A stretch of DNA of 64,000 nucleotides, from NCBI RefSeq assembly GCF_003610375.1, contig NZ_RAPZ01000010.1, positions 346,161 to 410,160 of the forward strand, written 5' to 3'. This document shows positions 15,874 through 24,139 of this stretch, piece after piece. The stretch comes from Sphingomonas sp. PP-CC-1A-547. GTDB lineage: Bacteria > Pseudomonadota > Alphaproteobacteria > Sphingomonadales > Sphingomonadaceae. Each line of letters opens with the position of its first letter. Position 1 is the stretch's first letter. The translations under genes and the position numbers were made by a program. The notes beneath the pieces are model-generated. The model did no database searches. It had not been told where the DNA came from and worked only from the letters and a program-made list of their open reading frames with translations.

Positions 15874-18369
15874 ATGGCCTCCATCCTCCTGACCGCGCCG
15901 ATGCAGGGCTGGGCAACGCCGATCGACGAAGTGCCCGACGCGGTGTTCTCGGAGAAGATGCTGGGGGACGGCGTCGCGATCGATCCGACCGGCGACTGTC
16001 TCTATGCTCCCTGCGCCGGCACCGTGCTGACCCTCTTGCCGAGCGGCCATGCGATCACGCTCGCCACGCCCGAGGGCGCGGAGATCCTGATCCACATCGG
16101 CCTAGACACGGTGGCGCTCGGCGGACGCGGGTTCAGCCCGTGCGTCGCGGTCGGCGACACGGTCGAGCGCGGTGCACCGCTGATCCGCTTCGACCTAGAC
16201 CTGCTGGTCCGCGAGGCCCGCGCGGTCGTCACGCCGATCGTGATCGTGAACCCTGACCGGTTCAGCATCGTCCACGCCGTCTCCAGCGAACTGGTCGCGG
16301 TCGGCGATCCGCTGATGACGCTCGAACCCAGCGATGCAGTCGCACGCCGCGAGACGAGCCAGGACGGCGCGGCGCACGCACGCACGGTCGTCGTGCCCCT
16401 CCCCCACGGTATCCACGCCCGCCCGGCCGCGCGCCTAGCCGCAACCGCCAAGCGCTTCGATGCGGACGTGACGCTCGCATGTGGCGACAAGACCGCCAAC
16501 GTCCGCAGCCCGATCGCCCTGCTCGCCCTGGCAATCCGCCACGACGACACGATCATCGTGACCGCAGCAGGTGCCGATGCCGCCTCAGCACTCGCCGCGA
16601 TCTGCGACCTGATCGAGAGCGGCATGGACGAGCCGGCCGAAGCCCCCGTCCGCGCGCCCACCGTCGCCCCCTCGCCAGCCCGCCCCGCAGTCGACGGCGC
16701 GCTGACCGGCGTCACCGCAGCGCCGGGGCTAGCAATCGGCCGCGCCCGCTGGTTCCGCCCCGCCGACATCGTCGTCCCCGAGCAGGGCGAAGGCATCGCC
16801 GTCGAGGAGGCTCGCTTCGATGCGGCCGTCACGACGCTGTCGACCCGTTTCGCGGACCGTGCCCGCACCGCAACCGGCCCCGAACGCGCGATCGTCGAGG
16901 CGCATGCGGCGATGCTCGACGACCCCATGCTACACGAGGCGACGCGCGGCGGCATCGCTCGCGGCGAGAGCGCCGGTCATGCGTGGCGCGCAGCGATCCG
17001 TCCGCAGGCCGACGCGTTGCGCACCAGCACCGACCCGCGGCTCGCCGAGCGCGCCGACGACATGCTCGATCTCGAACGACAGTTGCTCGCGCTGATCGCC
17101 GGCGTCGAGACAACGCCGCTGTCGTTCCCGCCCGACACGATCCTGCTCGCGGACGACCTGCTGCCGTCGCACGTCCTGTCGCTCGACCGCGCGAACATCG
17201 TCGGCTTTTGCGTCGAGCGCGGCGGTCCGACCTCGCACGTCGCGATCCTCGCCGCGACGATGGGCCTCCCCGCGCTGGTCGCGATCGGCGCGCCGTTGAA
17301 CTCCGTCACCGATGAGACGCCCGTGATCCTCGACGCCAGCGAAGGCCTGTTGCGGATCGATCCGGACGCCGACACGCTCGTCGCCACGCAGGTCCGGATC
17401 GTCCAGGCACAGGTCCGCCGCACCGAAGCCCTCGCGCGGGCCGGCGAACCCTGCCTCATGGCCGACGGCACCCGGATCGAGGCGTTCGCCAACCTCGGCG
17501 CGCTCGGCGACGCGCATCTCGCGGTCGAGAACGGCGCAGAAGGCTCGGGCCTGTTGCGCACCGAATTCCTGTTCCTCGAACGCGACGCCGCACCGACGGT
17601 CGCCGAACAAAGCGCCGATTACCAGGCGATCGCCGACGCGCTCGACGGCCGCCCGCTGATCGTCCGCCTGCTCGACATCGGCGGCGACAAGCCCGCGCCG
17701 TATCTGCCGATGGCGCCGGAAGAGAACCCCGCACTGGGCCTGCGCGGCATTCGCGTCGGCCTCGCGCACCCGAGGCTCCTGGAGGATCAGGTCCGTGCGA
17801 TCCTGTCGGTAAAGCCCGCCGGGCAATGCCGCATCATGGTGCCGATGATCGCGAGCCTCGACGAACTGCGCGCCGTCCGCACGGTGGTCGACCGCGTCGC
17901 TGCCGAAATCGGCCATGGCGACCGCGTGCCCGTAGGCGTGATGATCGAGACTCCCGCCGCCGCCGTTACTGCCGACCTGATCGCCGCGGAAGCCGATTTC
18001 CTGTCGGTCGGGACCAACGACCTCACGCAATACGCGCTGGCAATGGACCGCGGCAACGCGGCCGTCGCGAGCGGGATAGACGGGCTGCACCCCGCCGTCC
18101 TCCGGCTGATCGCGCAGACCTGCAAGGGTGGCGCGGTGCATGGCCGCTGGACCGGCGTGTGTGGCGGGCTCGCCTCCGACCCGCTTGCCGTCCCGATCCT
18201 GATCGGGCTCGGCGTCACCGAACTCTCGTCCGCACCCGCGCTGGTGCCCGAGATCAAGGCACTGGTCGCGACGCTGACGATGGAGGCGTGCCGCGCGCAT
18301 GCCGCCGCCGCGCTGCAATGCGGGTCCGCCGCCGACGTCCGCTCGCTCGCCCGGGAGTTCACCGCATGA
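15874..18369 (+). CDS. PTS multiphosphoryl transfer protein: EIIA(Glc-type)-HPr-enzyme I fusion
   Basis: One 831-residue protein carries three PTS steps. EIIA (about 1-150) has its phosphorylated histidine in LIHIGLD (H74). HPr (about 170-255) has PHGIHARPAA (H181). Enzyme I (about 280-831) has GGPTSHVAIL (H455), the PEP-binding MIETPAAAVTADL and SVGTNDLTQYALAMDR stretches and the C763 motif GVCGGLASDP. It would relay phosphate from phosphoenolpyruvate to NagE. The ATG at 15874 begins directly at EIIA; the frame is open upstream only as a shadow of nagA. Its stop overlaps the nagE start. The fusion makes this locus independent of separate ptsI/ptsH genes. Confidence 0.95.
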   Translation: MASILLTAPMQGWATPIDEVPDAVFSEKMLGDGVAIDPTGDCLYAPCAGTVLTLLPSGHAITLATPEGAEILIHIGLDTVALGGRGFSPCVAVGDTVERGAPLIRFDLDLLVREARAVVTPIVIVNPDRFSIVHAVSSELVAVGDPLMTLEPSDAVARRETSQDGAAHARTVVVPLPHGIHARPAARLAATAKRFDADVTLACGDKTANVRSPIALLALAIRHDDTIIVTAAGADAASALAAICDLIESGMDEPAEAPVRAPTVAPSPARPAVDGALTGVTAAPGLAIGRARWFRPADIVVPEQGEGIAVEEARFDAAVTTLSTRFADRARTATGPERAIVEAHAAMLDDPMLHEATRGGIARGESAGHAWRAAIRPQADALRTSTDPRLAERADDMLDLERQLLALIAGVETTPLSFPPDTILLADDLLPSHVLSLDRANIVGFCVERGGPTSHVAILAATMGLPALVAIGAPLNSVTDETPVILDASEGLLRIDPDADTLVATQVRIVQAQVRRTEALARAGEPCLMADGTRIEAFANLGALGDAHLAVENGAEGSGLLRTEFLFLERDAAPTVAEQSADYQAIADALDGRPLIVRLLDIGGDKPAPYLPMAPEENPALGLRGIRVGLAHPRLLEDQVRAILSVKPAGQCRIMVPMIASLDELRAVRTVVDRVAAEIGHGDRVPVGVMIETPAAAVTADLIAAEADFLSVGTNDLTQYALAMDRGNAAVASGIDGLHPAVLRLIAQTCKGGAVHGRWTGVCGGLASDPLAVPILIGLGVTELSSAPALVPEIKALVATLTMEACRAHAAAALQCGSAADVRSLAREFTA

Positions 18370-20069
18370 AATCGATCCTCGAAGCCCTCCAGCCGCTCGG
18401 CCGCGCGCTGATGCTGCCGATCGCGGTGCTGCCGATCGCAGGCCTGCTGCTCCGCCTCGGCCAGCCCGACCTGCTCGACATCGCCTTCATCAGCGCGGCG
18501 GGCGACGCGATCTTCTCGCACCTCGGCCTATTGTTCGCAATCGGCGTCGCCACCGGGTTCGCGCGCGATGGCAATGGTGCCGCGTGTCTCGCCGGCGTCG
18601 TCTGCTTCCTGGTCGCGACCGAAGCGGGCAAAGTCCTGATCACCGTCGCACCCGAAGTATCGGCAGGGCTCACCGGCGTCTCCGCCGACCTCGCGATCGC
18701 AGCGTGGAAGGCCAAAGCGATGGCGCGGCTCGACGTGCCGATCGGCATCCTGTCGGGGCTCGCAGGCGGGACACTCTACAATCGCTATTCGACGATCAAG
18801 CTGCCCGAATATCTCGCTTTCTTCGGTGGTCGACGGTTCGTGCCGATCGTCAGCGGCGTGGCGGGTCTCGTGCTCGCGGCGGTGTTCGGCTTCGGTTTCT
18901 CGCTGCTGAGCCAGGGCGTCGACCAGTTGAGCGTCGCGATCACCGGTAGCGGTGCGATCGGCGTGTTCGTGTTCGGGTTGCTCAACCGCCTGCTGCTCGT
19001 CACCGGGCTGCATCATTTGCTCAACAACATCGTCTGGTTCGTCGCGGGCGATTACCACGGCACCTCGGGCGATCTGCGCCGCTTCTTCGCAGGCGATCCA
19101 TCGGCGGGAATCTTCATGGCCGGCTTCTTCCCGGTGATGATGTTCGGCCTGCCCGCCGCATGCCTCGCCATGTACCATTCCGCGAAGCCCGAGCGCCGGA
19201 AAGCGGTCGGCGGCATGCTGCTCAGCCTTGCGCTCACCTCGGCGCTGACCGGCGTCACCGAGCCGATCGAGTTCAGCTTCATGTTCCTCGCGCCCGTGCT
19301 CTACGCGGTGCACGCGGTGCTGACCGGCCTGTCGATGGCGCTGATGGATCTGCTCGGCGTCAAGATGGGCTTCGGCTTCTCGGCGGGGCTGCTCGATTAC
19401 GTGCTGAACTTCGGCAAGGCGACGCGACCGCTCGTCCTGCTCCCGGTCGGCGCGCTGTATTTCGTGCTGTATTACGGGCTGTTCCGCTTCTTCATCCGCA
19501 AGTTCGACCTCGCGACGCCTGGGCGCGAAGCCGAGACGGTCGCGGCAGTAGCAACCCCCGCGGCAGGCGGGCGCGGTGCGGCGTTCGCGCAGGCGCTCGG
19601 CGGCGGGGCGAATTTGACGACGGTGAGCGCGTGCACGACGCGGTTGCGGCTGATCGTGGTCGACCAGTCCGCGGTCGACGATGCCGCGCTGAAGGCGCTC
19701 GGCGCACGCGGTATCCTGCGCCCGTCGAACTCCGCGCTTCAGGTCGTGCTCGGGCCGATTGCCGATGTCGTCTCGATGGAAATCCGCGACGCGCTGGCGT
19801 TGGGTGGTGATGTGGCGATCAAGCCTGCCGCGCCCGTGGTATCGGACTCGATCGCCCTGTCGTCCGAAATCGAGACCGCGCTCGGCGGGGCGACGAATGT
19901 CCTCTCCGCCAGCCGCCACACCGGGCGACTGCGCGTCCAGCTGAGCGATCTAGCCCTGGCGGACGACGCGGCACTGGTAAAGCTCGGTATCCGCGCGATC
20001 GCCCGCCCCGCACCCGGCCAGCTTCACGCGCTGGCGACCGACGCGGTCCTGACGACGCTGACCCGCTAG
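18366..20069 (+). CDS. nagE: PTS N-acetylglucosamine transporter, EIIC-EIIB with a second, degenerate EIIB
   Basis: This inner-membrane permease would import GlcNAc as GlcNAc-6-phosphate. Residues about 1-380 form EIIC, with LGRALMLPIAVLPIAGLLLRLG, LHHLLNNIVWF and the signature TEPIEFSFMFLAP. EIIB follows, with its phosphocysteine in SACTTRLR (C423). Unusually, a second EIIB-like repeat follows at about 495-567; there the equivalent motif reads HTGRLR, so the cysteine position is a histidine (H518). No EIIA is attached because it is in the upstream fusion protein. The 567-residue product ends the GlcNAc operon, which is followed by a repeat. Confidence 0.93.
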   Translation: MKSILEALQPLGRALMLPIAVLPIAGLLLRLGQPDLLDIAFISAAGDAIFSHLGLLFAIGVATGFARDGNGAACLAGVVCFLVATEAGKVLITVAPEVSAGLTGVSADLAIAAWKAKAMARLDVPIGILSGLAGGTLYNRYSTIKLPEYLAFFGGRRFVPIVSGVAGLVLAAVFGFGFSLLSQGVDQLSVAITGSGAIGVFVFGLLNRLLLVTGLHHLLNNIVWFVAGDYHGTSGDLRRFFAGDPSAGIFMAGFFPVMMFGLPAACLAMYHSAKPERRKAVGGMLLSLALTSALTGVTEPIEFSFMFLAPVLYAVHAVLTGLSMALMDLLGVKMGFGFSAGLLDYVLNFGKATRPLVLLPVGALYFVLYYGLFRFFIRKFDLATPGREAETVAAVATPAAGGRGAAFAQALGGGANLTTVSACTTRLRLIVVDQSAVDDAALKALGARGILRPSNSALQVVLGPIADVVSMEIRDALALGGDVAIKPAAPVVSDSIALSSEIETALGGATNVLSASRHTGRLRVQLSDLALADDAALVKLGIRAIARPAPGQLHALATDAVLTTLTR

Positions 20070-20076
20070 CCCACTG

Positions 20077-20200
20077 ATCCTCCCCCGCCAGGGGGAGGTG
20101 GCTGGCACTTGCCAGACGGAGGGGGAGGTAAGGGAAACGCCTGTTGCGTGTCCTCCCCCTCCGTCGCCTCCAGCGCCACCTCCCCCTGGCGGGGGAGGAT
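20077..20200. repeat. Bipartite inverted repeat, ATCCTCCCCCGCCAGGGGG family
   Basis: Outer arms ATCCTCCCCCGCC and GGCGGGGGAGGAT and inner arms GGAGGGGGAGG / CCTCCCCCTCC form a double hairpin between the convergent nagE and beta-galactosidase genes. A closely related element is at 62032-62156. It may double as a bidirectional terminator. Confidence 0.85.
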
Positions 20201-20216
20201 TCAGTTAATCGCGGCG

Positions 20217-23129
20217 TCAGCGCGCCAGCGGTTCCAGCGACACCGGGCCAAGTATGCCCGAACCCCCCTCCGCGGCGGCTTCCACCATCAGCACGATCTG
20301 GCGCACGCCGCCGCCCGCCGGCAACGCCGCCTCGAGCGGTCCAGCCTCCACCCCGGTCTTCGACGCAAGCCGCCGGCCATCCACCCACAGCTCGGCCTTG
20401 CCCGCGATCGCGGCGAAGCGGATCGTGCCGCCCTCCGCACCGATCCGCCGCCACGGCGTCACGCTTGCCCGGTAAAGCCGCCAACGGCCCTCCGCCGCAG
20501 CCTGGACCGGCGTACCGCTCCGCACGAACGCCCAGCTATTATTGTCGCCATCGATCGGCGCCAGCGCAGGATCGGGCCGCGGGGCGAACGCTGGCGAGCG
20601 ACGCCACTCCCGGATCGCCTGCCCACCATAGGTCGCGGCCATTTGCGCGCGCGGTACGATCGCTGCCCGGTCGATCACCAGCCGCGCCGGCTTCAATCCC
20701 GGCGCGGTCGCGGTCATCACGATCCGCCCTCGGCCTGTTCCCGCCTGTACGATGACCTGCGCCAGCCCGTTGAACAACGACCGCGCATTGCCCTTCTCCG
20801 GTTCGTGGCTGTTCGGATCGCCATTACCGACACCGATGATCGCCGCGCCATCGACCGAGAACTGCGTCGGCAGGTTCGCGGTCGGTACGTGACGCCCGGC
20901 GGCATCGATCGCATCGATCGTCACCGGCTGCGTATCCTCGTCGTCGCCCGCCATCACGGTCCGTGCCGGGGTCAAGCGCAACGCAACCGGCTTGCCGACG
21001 GTCTCGTGCGCGGCTGTTGCGACGATCTTGCCGCCGCGCATCGCGACAACTTCGATCCGCCCCGGCGCGTAGGGCACGCTGAACTCGTTGCCCATGATCC
21101 GGTCGACCGCCTGCTCGCCGACCTTCCGCCCGTTGAGCCGCAACTCGACGCGCTCGGCATTGCTCATCACCAACACGACGACCGGCTGCCCCTCGCGTCC
21201 CGGCCAAGTCCAGTGCGGCGTCAAACTGACGACCGGAACGTCGTCCACCCAGTGCGCGCGGTGGATGTCGAACGCAGTCTTCGGGAACCCGCACAGATCG
21301 AGAATACCAAAGAAACTGGAGATCGTCGGCCATTCATGCGGCGTCGGCTCGCCGTGATAATCGAACCCGGTCCACACGAACCCACCCGCGACGAACGGCC
21401 GGTCGGCGATCTTCTTCCACGTCGCGCGGTGCGTATCGCCCCAGCTCGCCGCCTCGACGTCGTAGGACGACTGGACATGCGCGGCCGGATCGCTCGCGAA
21501 CGCGCCGCGCGTTTCATACGCGCTGGTATCCTCCGAGCTCGTCATCGGCTTGGTCGGGTTGAGCTGGTGGAACCGGTCGTAATCGCCTTGGTAATAGTTG
21601 AAGCCGACCACGTCGAAAATGCTCGACACGTTGATCGGATCGAAGAACGCGCCGTTCATCGCGCCCGTCACCGGCCGGCTGTCGTCGAGCGCATGCGCCG
21701 CGTGCGCCATCCGCCGCAGCATCTCGACGCCCGCTTCGGTGCCCTGCATCGGCTCCTCGTTGAACACCGACCACAGGATGACGCTCGGGTGGTTGCGGTC
21801 GCGGCGAACCATCCATTCGAGCTGCGCCATGTAATCGGGCGCGGGATTGAACTGGCGGTTCTCGTCCATCACGACGAAGCCCATCGCGTCGCATAGGTCG
21901 AGCAGTTCGGCGGCCGGCGCGTTATGCGAACAGCGGATCGCATTGCAGCCCATCGCCTTCAGCCGCTCCAGCCGCCAGCGCAGCAGCGCATCGGGGATCG
22001 CGGTCCCGACCCCGGCGTGATCCTGGTGCAGGCATACGCCCTTCAGCTTCACCGACTTGTCGTTGAGCAGGAAGCCGCGGTCCGCATCGAACCGGATCGT
22101 GCGGAAGCCGACCGGGATACGCCGCTCGTCGACGATCGCCCCGTCGCGCAGGACGTGCGTCACGACGGTATAGAGCGTCGGCGACTCGATCGACCAGATG
22201 CGCGGTGCAGGCACGGCCAGCGTCATCGTCGCAGTCGCGCGCTCCAACGGCAGGACCGTCGCGGTCACCTGCGCCCCCGCCACGCGCTTGCCCTCGGGAT
22301 CCACCAGCGCGACATCCACCGTCACGCCGACCGACGCGCGATCGATGCTGCCGAGCTTCACTTCGACCGGCACGCTCCACGCGCCATTCACGGCGCGCCT
22401 CGGATCGCAGTGCACGCCGTCGGTCACGATCGCCACCGGCGCACGGCGGATCAGCCACGCATGGCGATAGATCCCCGCGCCTTCGTACCACCAGCCCTCC
22501 ATCGCCTGCGCATCGACGCGCACGGCGATGACGTTCAAGTCGTCGCCGAACCGCGCGAACGGCGTCAGGTCGATCTCGACGCTGTTATACGCCGACCAGT
22601 TGTGTGCGACGACGCTGCCGTTGACCCAGACCGTCGCGTTGGTCGCGATCCCGTCGAACTGCAGCCCGATCGTCTTGCCGCGGTCCGCCGGATCGAGCCG
22701 CAGCGTCCGCCGGTACCAACCGATCCCCCGCGCGCGAAAGCCCTGCGACACGCTTGCGGTCTTCACGAACGGCTGCGCGGAGGCCCAGTCATGCGGCAAG
22801 CGGACCGACTGCCAGTCGGAATCGTCATACGCCATCGCCGCAGCGCCGAGTGCGTTACCCGCCTTCACGCTCAGATACGTCGCGTTGTGGCCTTCGGGCG
22901 GTGGCGCGATCACGTCGCCCTCGTGGAACAGCCAGCCGCGCTCGATCAGCGTCCGCGACGGATCCTGCACCAGCGCGCGCGACGGCAAGGTCCGCGTCGG
23001 CTGCGGCATCGGCAGCGCGCCGGCCGAACCCTGCGCCTTGACGCTGGCAGCAAACCCGGCCTCGATCGGCCCCACGACCAGAGAAGCACCGGCGCCCGCC
23101 GTGCCAACAAGAAGCTCACGTCGGTTCAT
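20217..23129 (-). CDS. GH2 family beta-galactosidase, exported
   Basis: This 970-residue glycoside hydrolase should release terminal beta-linked galactose. A twin-arginine-like leader (MNRRELLVGTAGAG) predicts export. The GH2 order is visible: jelly-roll sugar-binding domain (GIGWYRRTLRL, FDGIATNATVWVNGSVV), Ig-like domain, then the TIM barrel with GVCLHQDHAGVG, CNAIRCSHNAPAAELLDLCD, acid/base E458 in VFNEEP and the probable nucleophile E533 in SSEDTS. Two C-terminal beta domains follow. It lies 21 bases after the GntR gene on the same strand, so both are probably co-transcribed. Beta-glucuronidase activity cannot be fully excluded, but the barrel motifs favour galactosidase. Confidence 0.88.
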   Translation of the reverse strand: MNRRELLVGTAGAGASLVVGPIEAGFAASVKAQGSAGALPMPQPTRTLPSRALVQDPSRTLIERGWLFHEGDVIAPPPEGHNATYLSVKAGNALGAAAMAYDDSDWQSVRLPHDWASAQPFVKTASVSQGFRARGIGWYRRTLRLDPADRGKTIGLQFDGIATNATVWVNGSVVAHNWSAYNSVEIDLTPFARFGDDLNVIAVRVDAQAMEGWWYEGAGIYRHAWLIRRAPVAIVTDGVHCDPRRAVNGAWSVPVEVKLGSIDRASVGVTVDVALVDPEGKRVAGAQVTATVLPLERATATMTLAVPAPRIWSIESPTLYTVVTHVLRDGAIVDERRIPVGFRTIRFDADRGFLLNDKSVKLKGVCLHQDHAGVGTAIPDALLRWRLERLKAMGCNAIRCSHNAPAAELLDLCDAMGFVVMDENRQFNPAPDYMAQLEWMVRRDRNHPSVILWSVFNEEPMQGTEAGVEMLRRMAHAAHALDDSRPVTGAMNGAFFDPINVSSIFDVVGFNYYQGDYDRFHQLNPTKPMTSSEDTSAYETRGAFASDPAAHVQSSYDVEAASWGDTHRATWKKIADRPFVAGGFVWTGFDYHGEPTPHEWPTISSFFGILDLCGFPKTAFDIHRAHWVDDVPVVSLTPHWTWPGREGQPVVVLVMSNAERVELRLNGRKVGEQAVDRIMGNEFSVPYAPGRIEVVAMRGGKIVATAAHETVGKPVALRLTPARTVMAGDDEDTQPVTIDAIDAAGRHVPTANLPTQFSVDGAAIIGVGNGDPNSHEPEKGNARSLFNGLAQVIVQAGTGRGRIVMTATAPGLKPARLVIDRAAIVPRAQMAATYGGQAIREWRRSPAFAPRPDPALAPIDGDNNSWAFVRSGTPVQAAAEGRWRLYRASVTPWRRIGAEGGTIRFAAIAGKAELWVDGRRLASKTGVEAGPLEAALPAGGGVRQIVLMVEAAAEGGSGILGPVSLEPLAR

Positions 23130-23150
23130 CGGTACTCTCGGTATTAAAGG

Positions 23151-23888
23151 TCAGATATCGGCAAGTTCGGCGACGAAGTCGTACGCATCGCCACGGTAAT
23201 AGGAGCGCGTGAACTCCGCGGCCCGGCCATCGCGCAGGAAGCCGCGGCGCTCGATCAACAGCCCGGCATGGCCCGCGTCGACGCCCAACATCCGCGCATG
23301 CTCGCCCCCGAACGGCACCGCGCGCAGGCGTTGCAGCGCGCGTACCGGCCGGCTCCCGGCGTTCTCGAGCGCGCTGTAGAGCGAGTCGTCGACCACCTCG
23401 ACCGACGGCAGGCAATATCCCGCAATCGTCGAGAATTCGAGCGCCATCGCCTCTTCGTCGGCATAGCGTATGCGGTTGAAACGGAACACCGCCGCCCCCG
23501 GCGACAACCCCAGCGCCATCGCTTCCTCCGGGTTCACCTGCCCCGCCGAGCGCGAGATCCAGCTGCTGCTCGACGTCCGCCCGCGTGCCGCCATGTCCTC
23601 GCTGAACGACGACAGCTTCGAGAAGCTCTTCTCGACGCGCCCGGCGACGAACGTCCCCGCGCCGCGCCTGCGCGTGAGCAGCCCCTCCTCGACCAGTCCG
23701 CCGATCGCTTTCCGCACGGTGATCCGCGATACGTCGTACTCGATCGCGAGATCGCGCTCAGCCGGGATCGCATTGCCTTGTACCAACAGCTTCTCGCCGA
23801 TCGCGTTGCGGATCAGTTCCTGCAACTGGAGGTAGAGCGGCGATGGATTTCCCTTGCGAAAGCGTCCGATGTCATCGGAAAACGCCAT
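23151..23888 (-). CDS. GntR/HutC-type regulator with UTRA domain (NagR-like)
   Basis: This 245-residue repressor has an N-terminal winged helix (SPLYLQLQELIRNAI, IPAERDLAIEYDVSRITVRK, GGLVEEGLLTRRRGAGTFVA) and a C-terminal UTRA ligand domain (KLSSFSEDMAARGRT, FRFNRIRYADEEAMALEFS, FTRSYYRGDAYDF). In GlcNAc loci this type binds GlcNAc-6-P or GlcN-6-P. The ATG at 23888 has a GGAGGGGG ribosome site, so the longer frame from 23993 was not used. It faces the GH20 operon and lies ahead of the beta-galactosidase, and is the obvious local regulator of both runs. Confidence 0.9.
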   Translation of the reverse strand: MAFSDDIGRFRKGNPSPLYLQLQELIRNAIGEKLLVQGNAIPAERDLAIEYDVSRITVRKAIGGLVEEGLLTRRRGAGTFVAGRVEKSFSKLSSFSEDMAARGRTSSSSWISRSAGQVNPEEAMALGLSPGAAVFRFNRIRYADEEAMALEFSTIAGYCLPSVEVVDDSLYSALENAGSRPVRALQRLRAVPFGGEHARMLGVDAGHAGLLIERRGFLRDGRAAEFTRSYYRGDAYDFVAELADI

Positions 23889-23969
23889 GTATTCCCCCTC
23901 CGACCGGCAGCTCAAAGCGAGCCTTGCCGCGTCCCTTATGGTAGCGTAGCCAAGGACCGCGTGGTGGGC

Positions 23970-24092
23970 AACCAGACTAAATCCATGGGCCATATTGGTA
24001 TGTCCCCTGACCGCCCCACGTCCGATCTCTTATCAGAGCAGGACAAGCTTGCTGTCAAATGACGGGGTTGTGTCTGGACTTATATTGGTTAC
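23970..24092. promoter_or_regulatory. GntR/GH20 divergent promoter region with candidate repressor half-sites
   Basis: ATATTGGT occurs twice in this intergenic region (23992-23999 and 24082-24089), and CCAGAC at 23972-23977 is inverted at 24072-24077 (GTCTGG). The ATTGGTAT at 23994-24001 resembles a half-site of NagR/YvoA operators. The arrangement is suggestive but not a clean palindrome, so the assignment is tentative. Confidence 0.35.
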
Positions 24093-24139
24093 ATTCCTCG
24101 ACCAGCGGCCGTCAGGAGCCGATACAGGGAGCAGTCGAC

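Noticed and set aside
18528..19919. A 463-codon open frame antisense to nagE
   Set aside because: Its composition (long runs of R, H, Q, D, E) is typical of the antisense frame of a high-GC membrane-protein gene; nagE is clearly the real gene.
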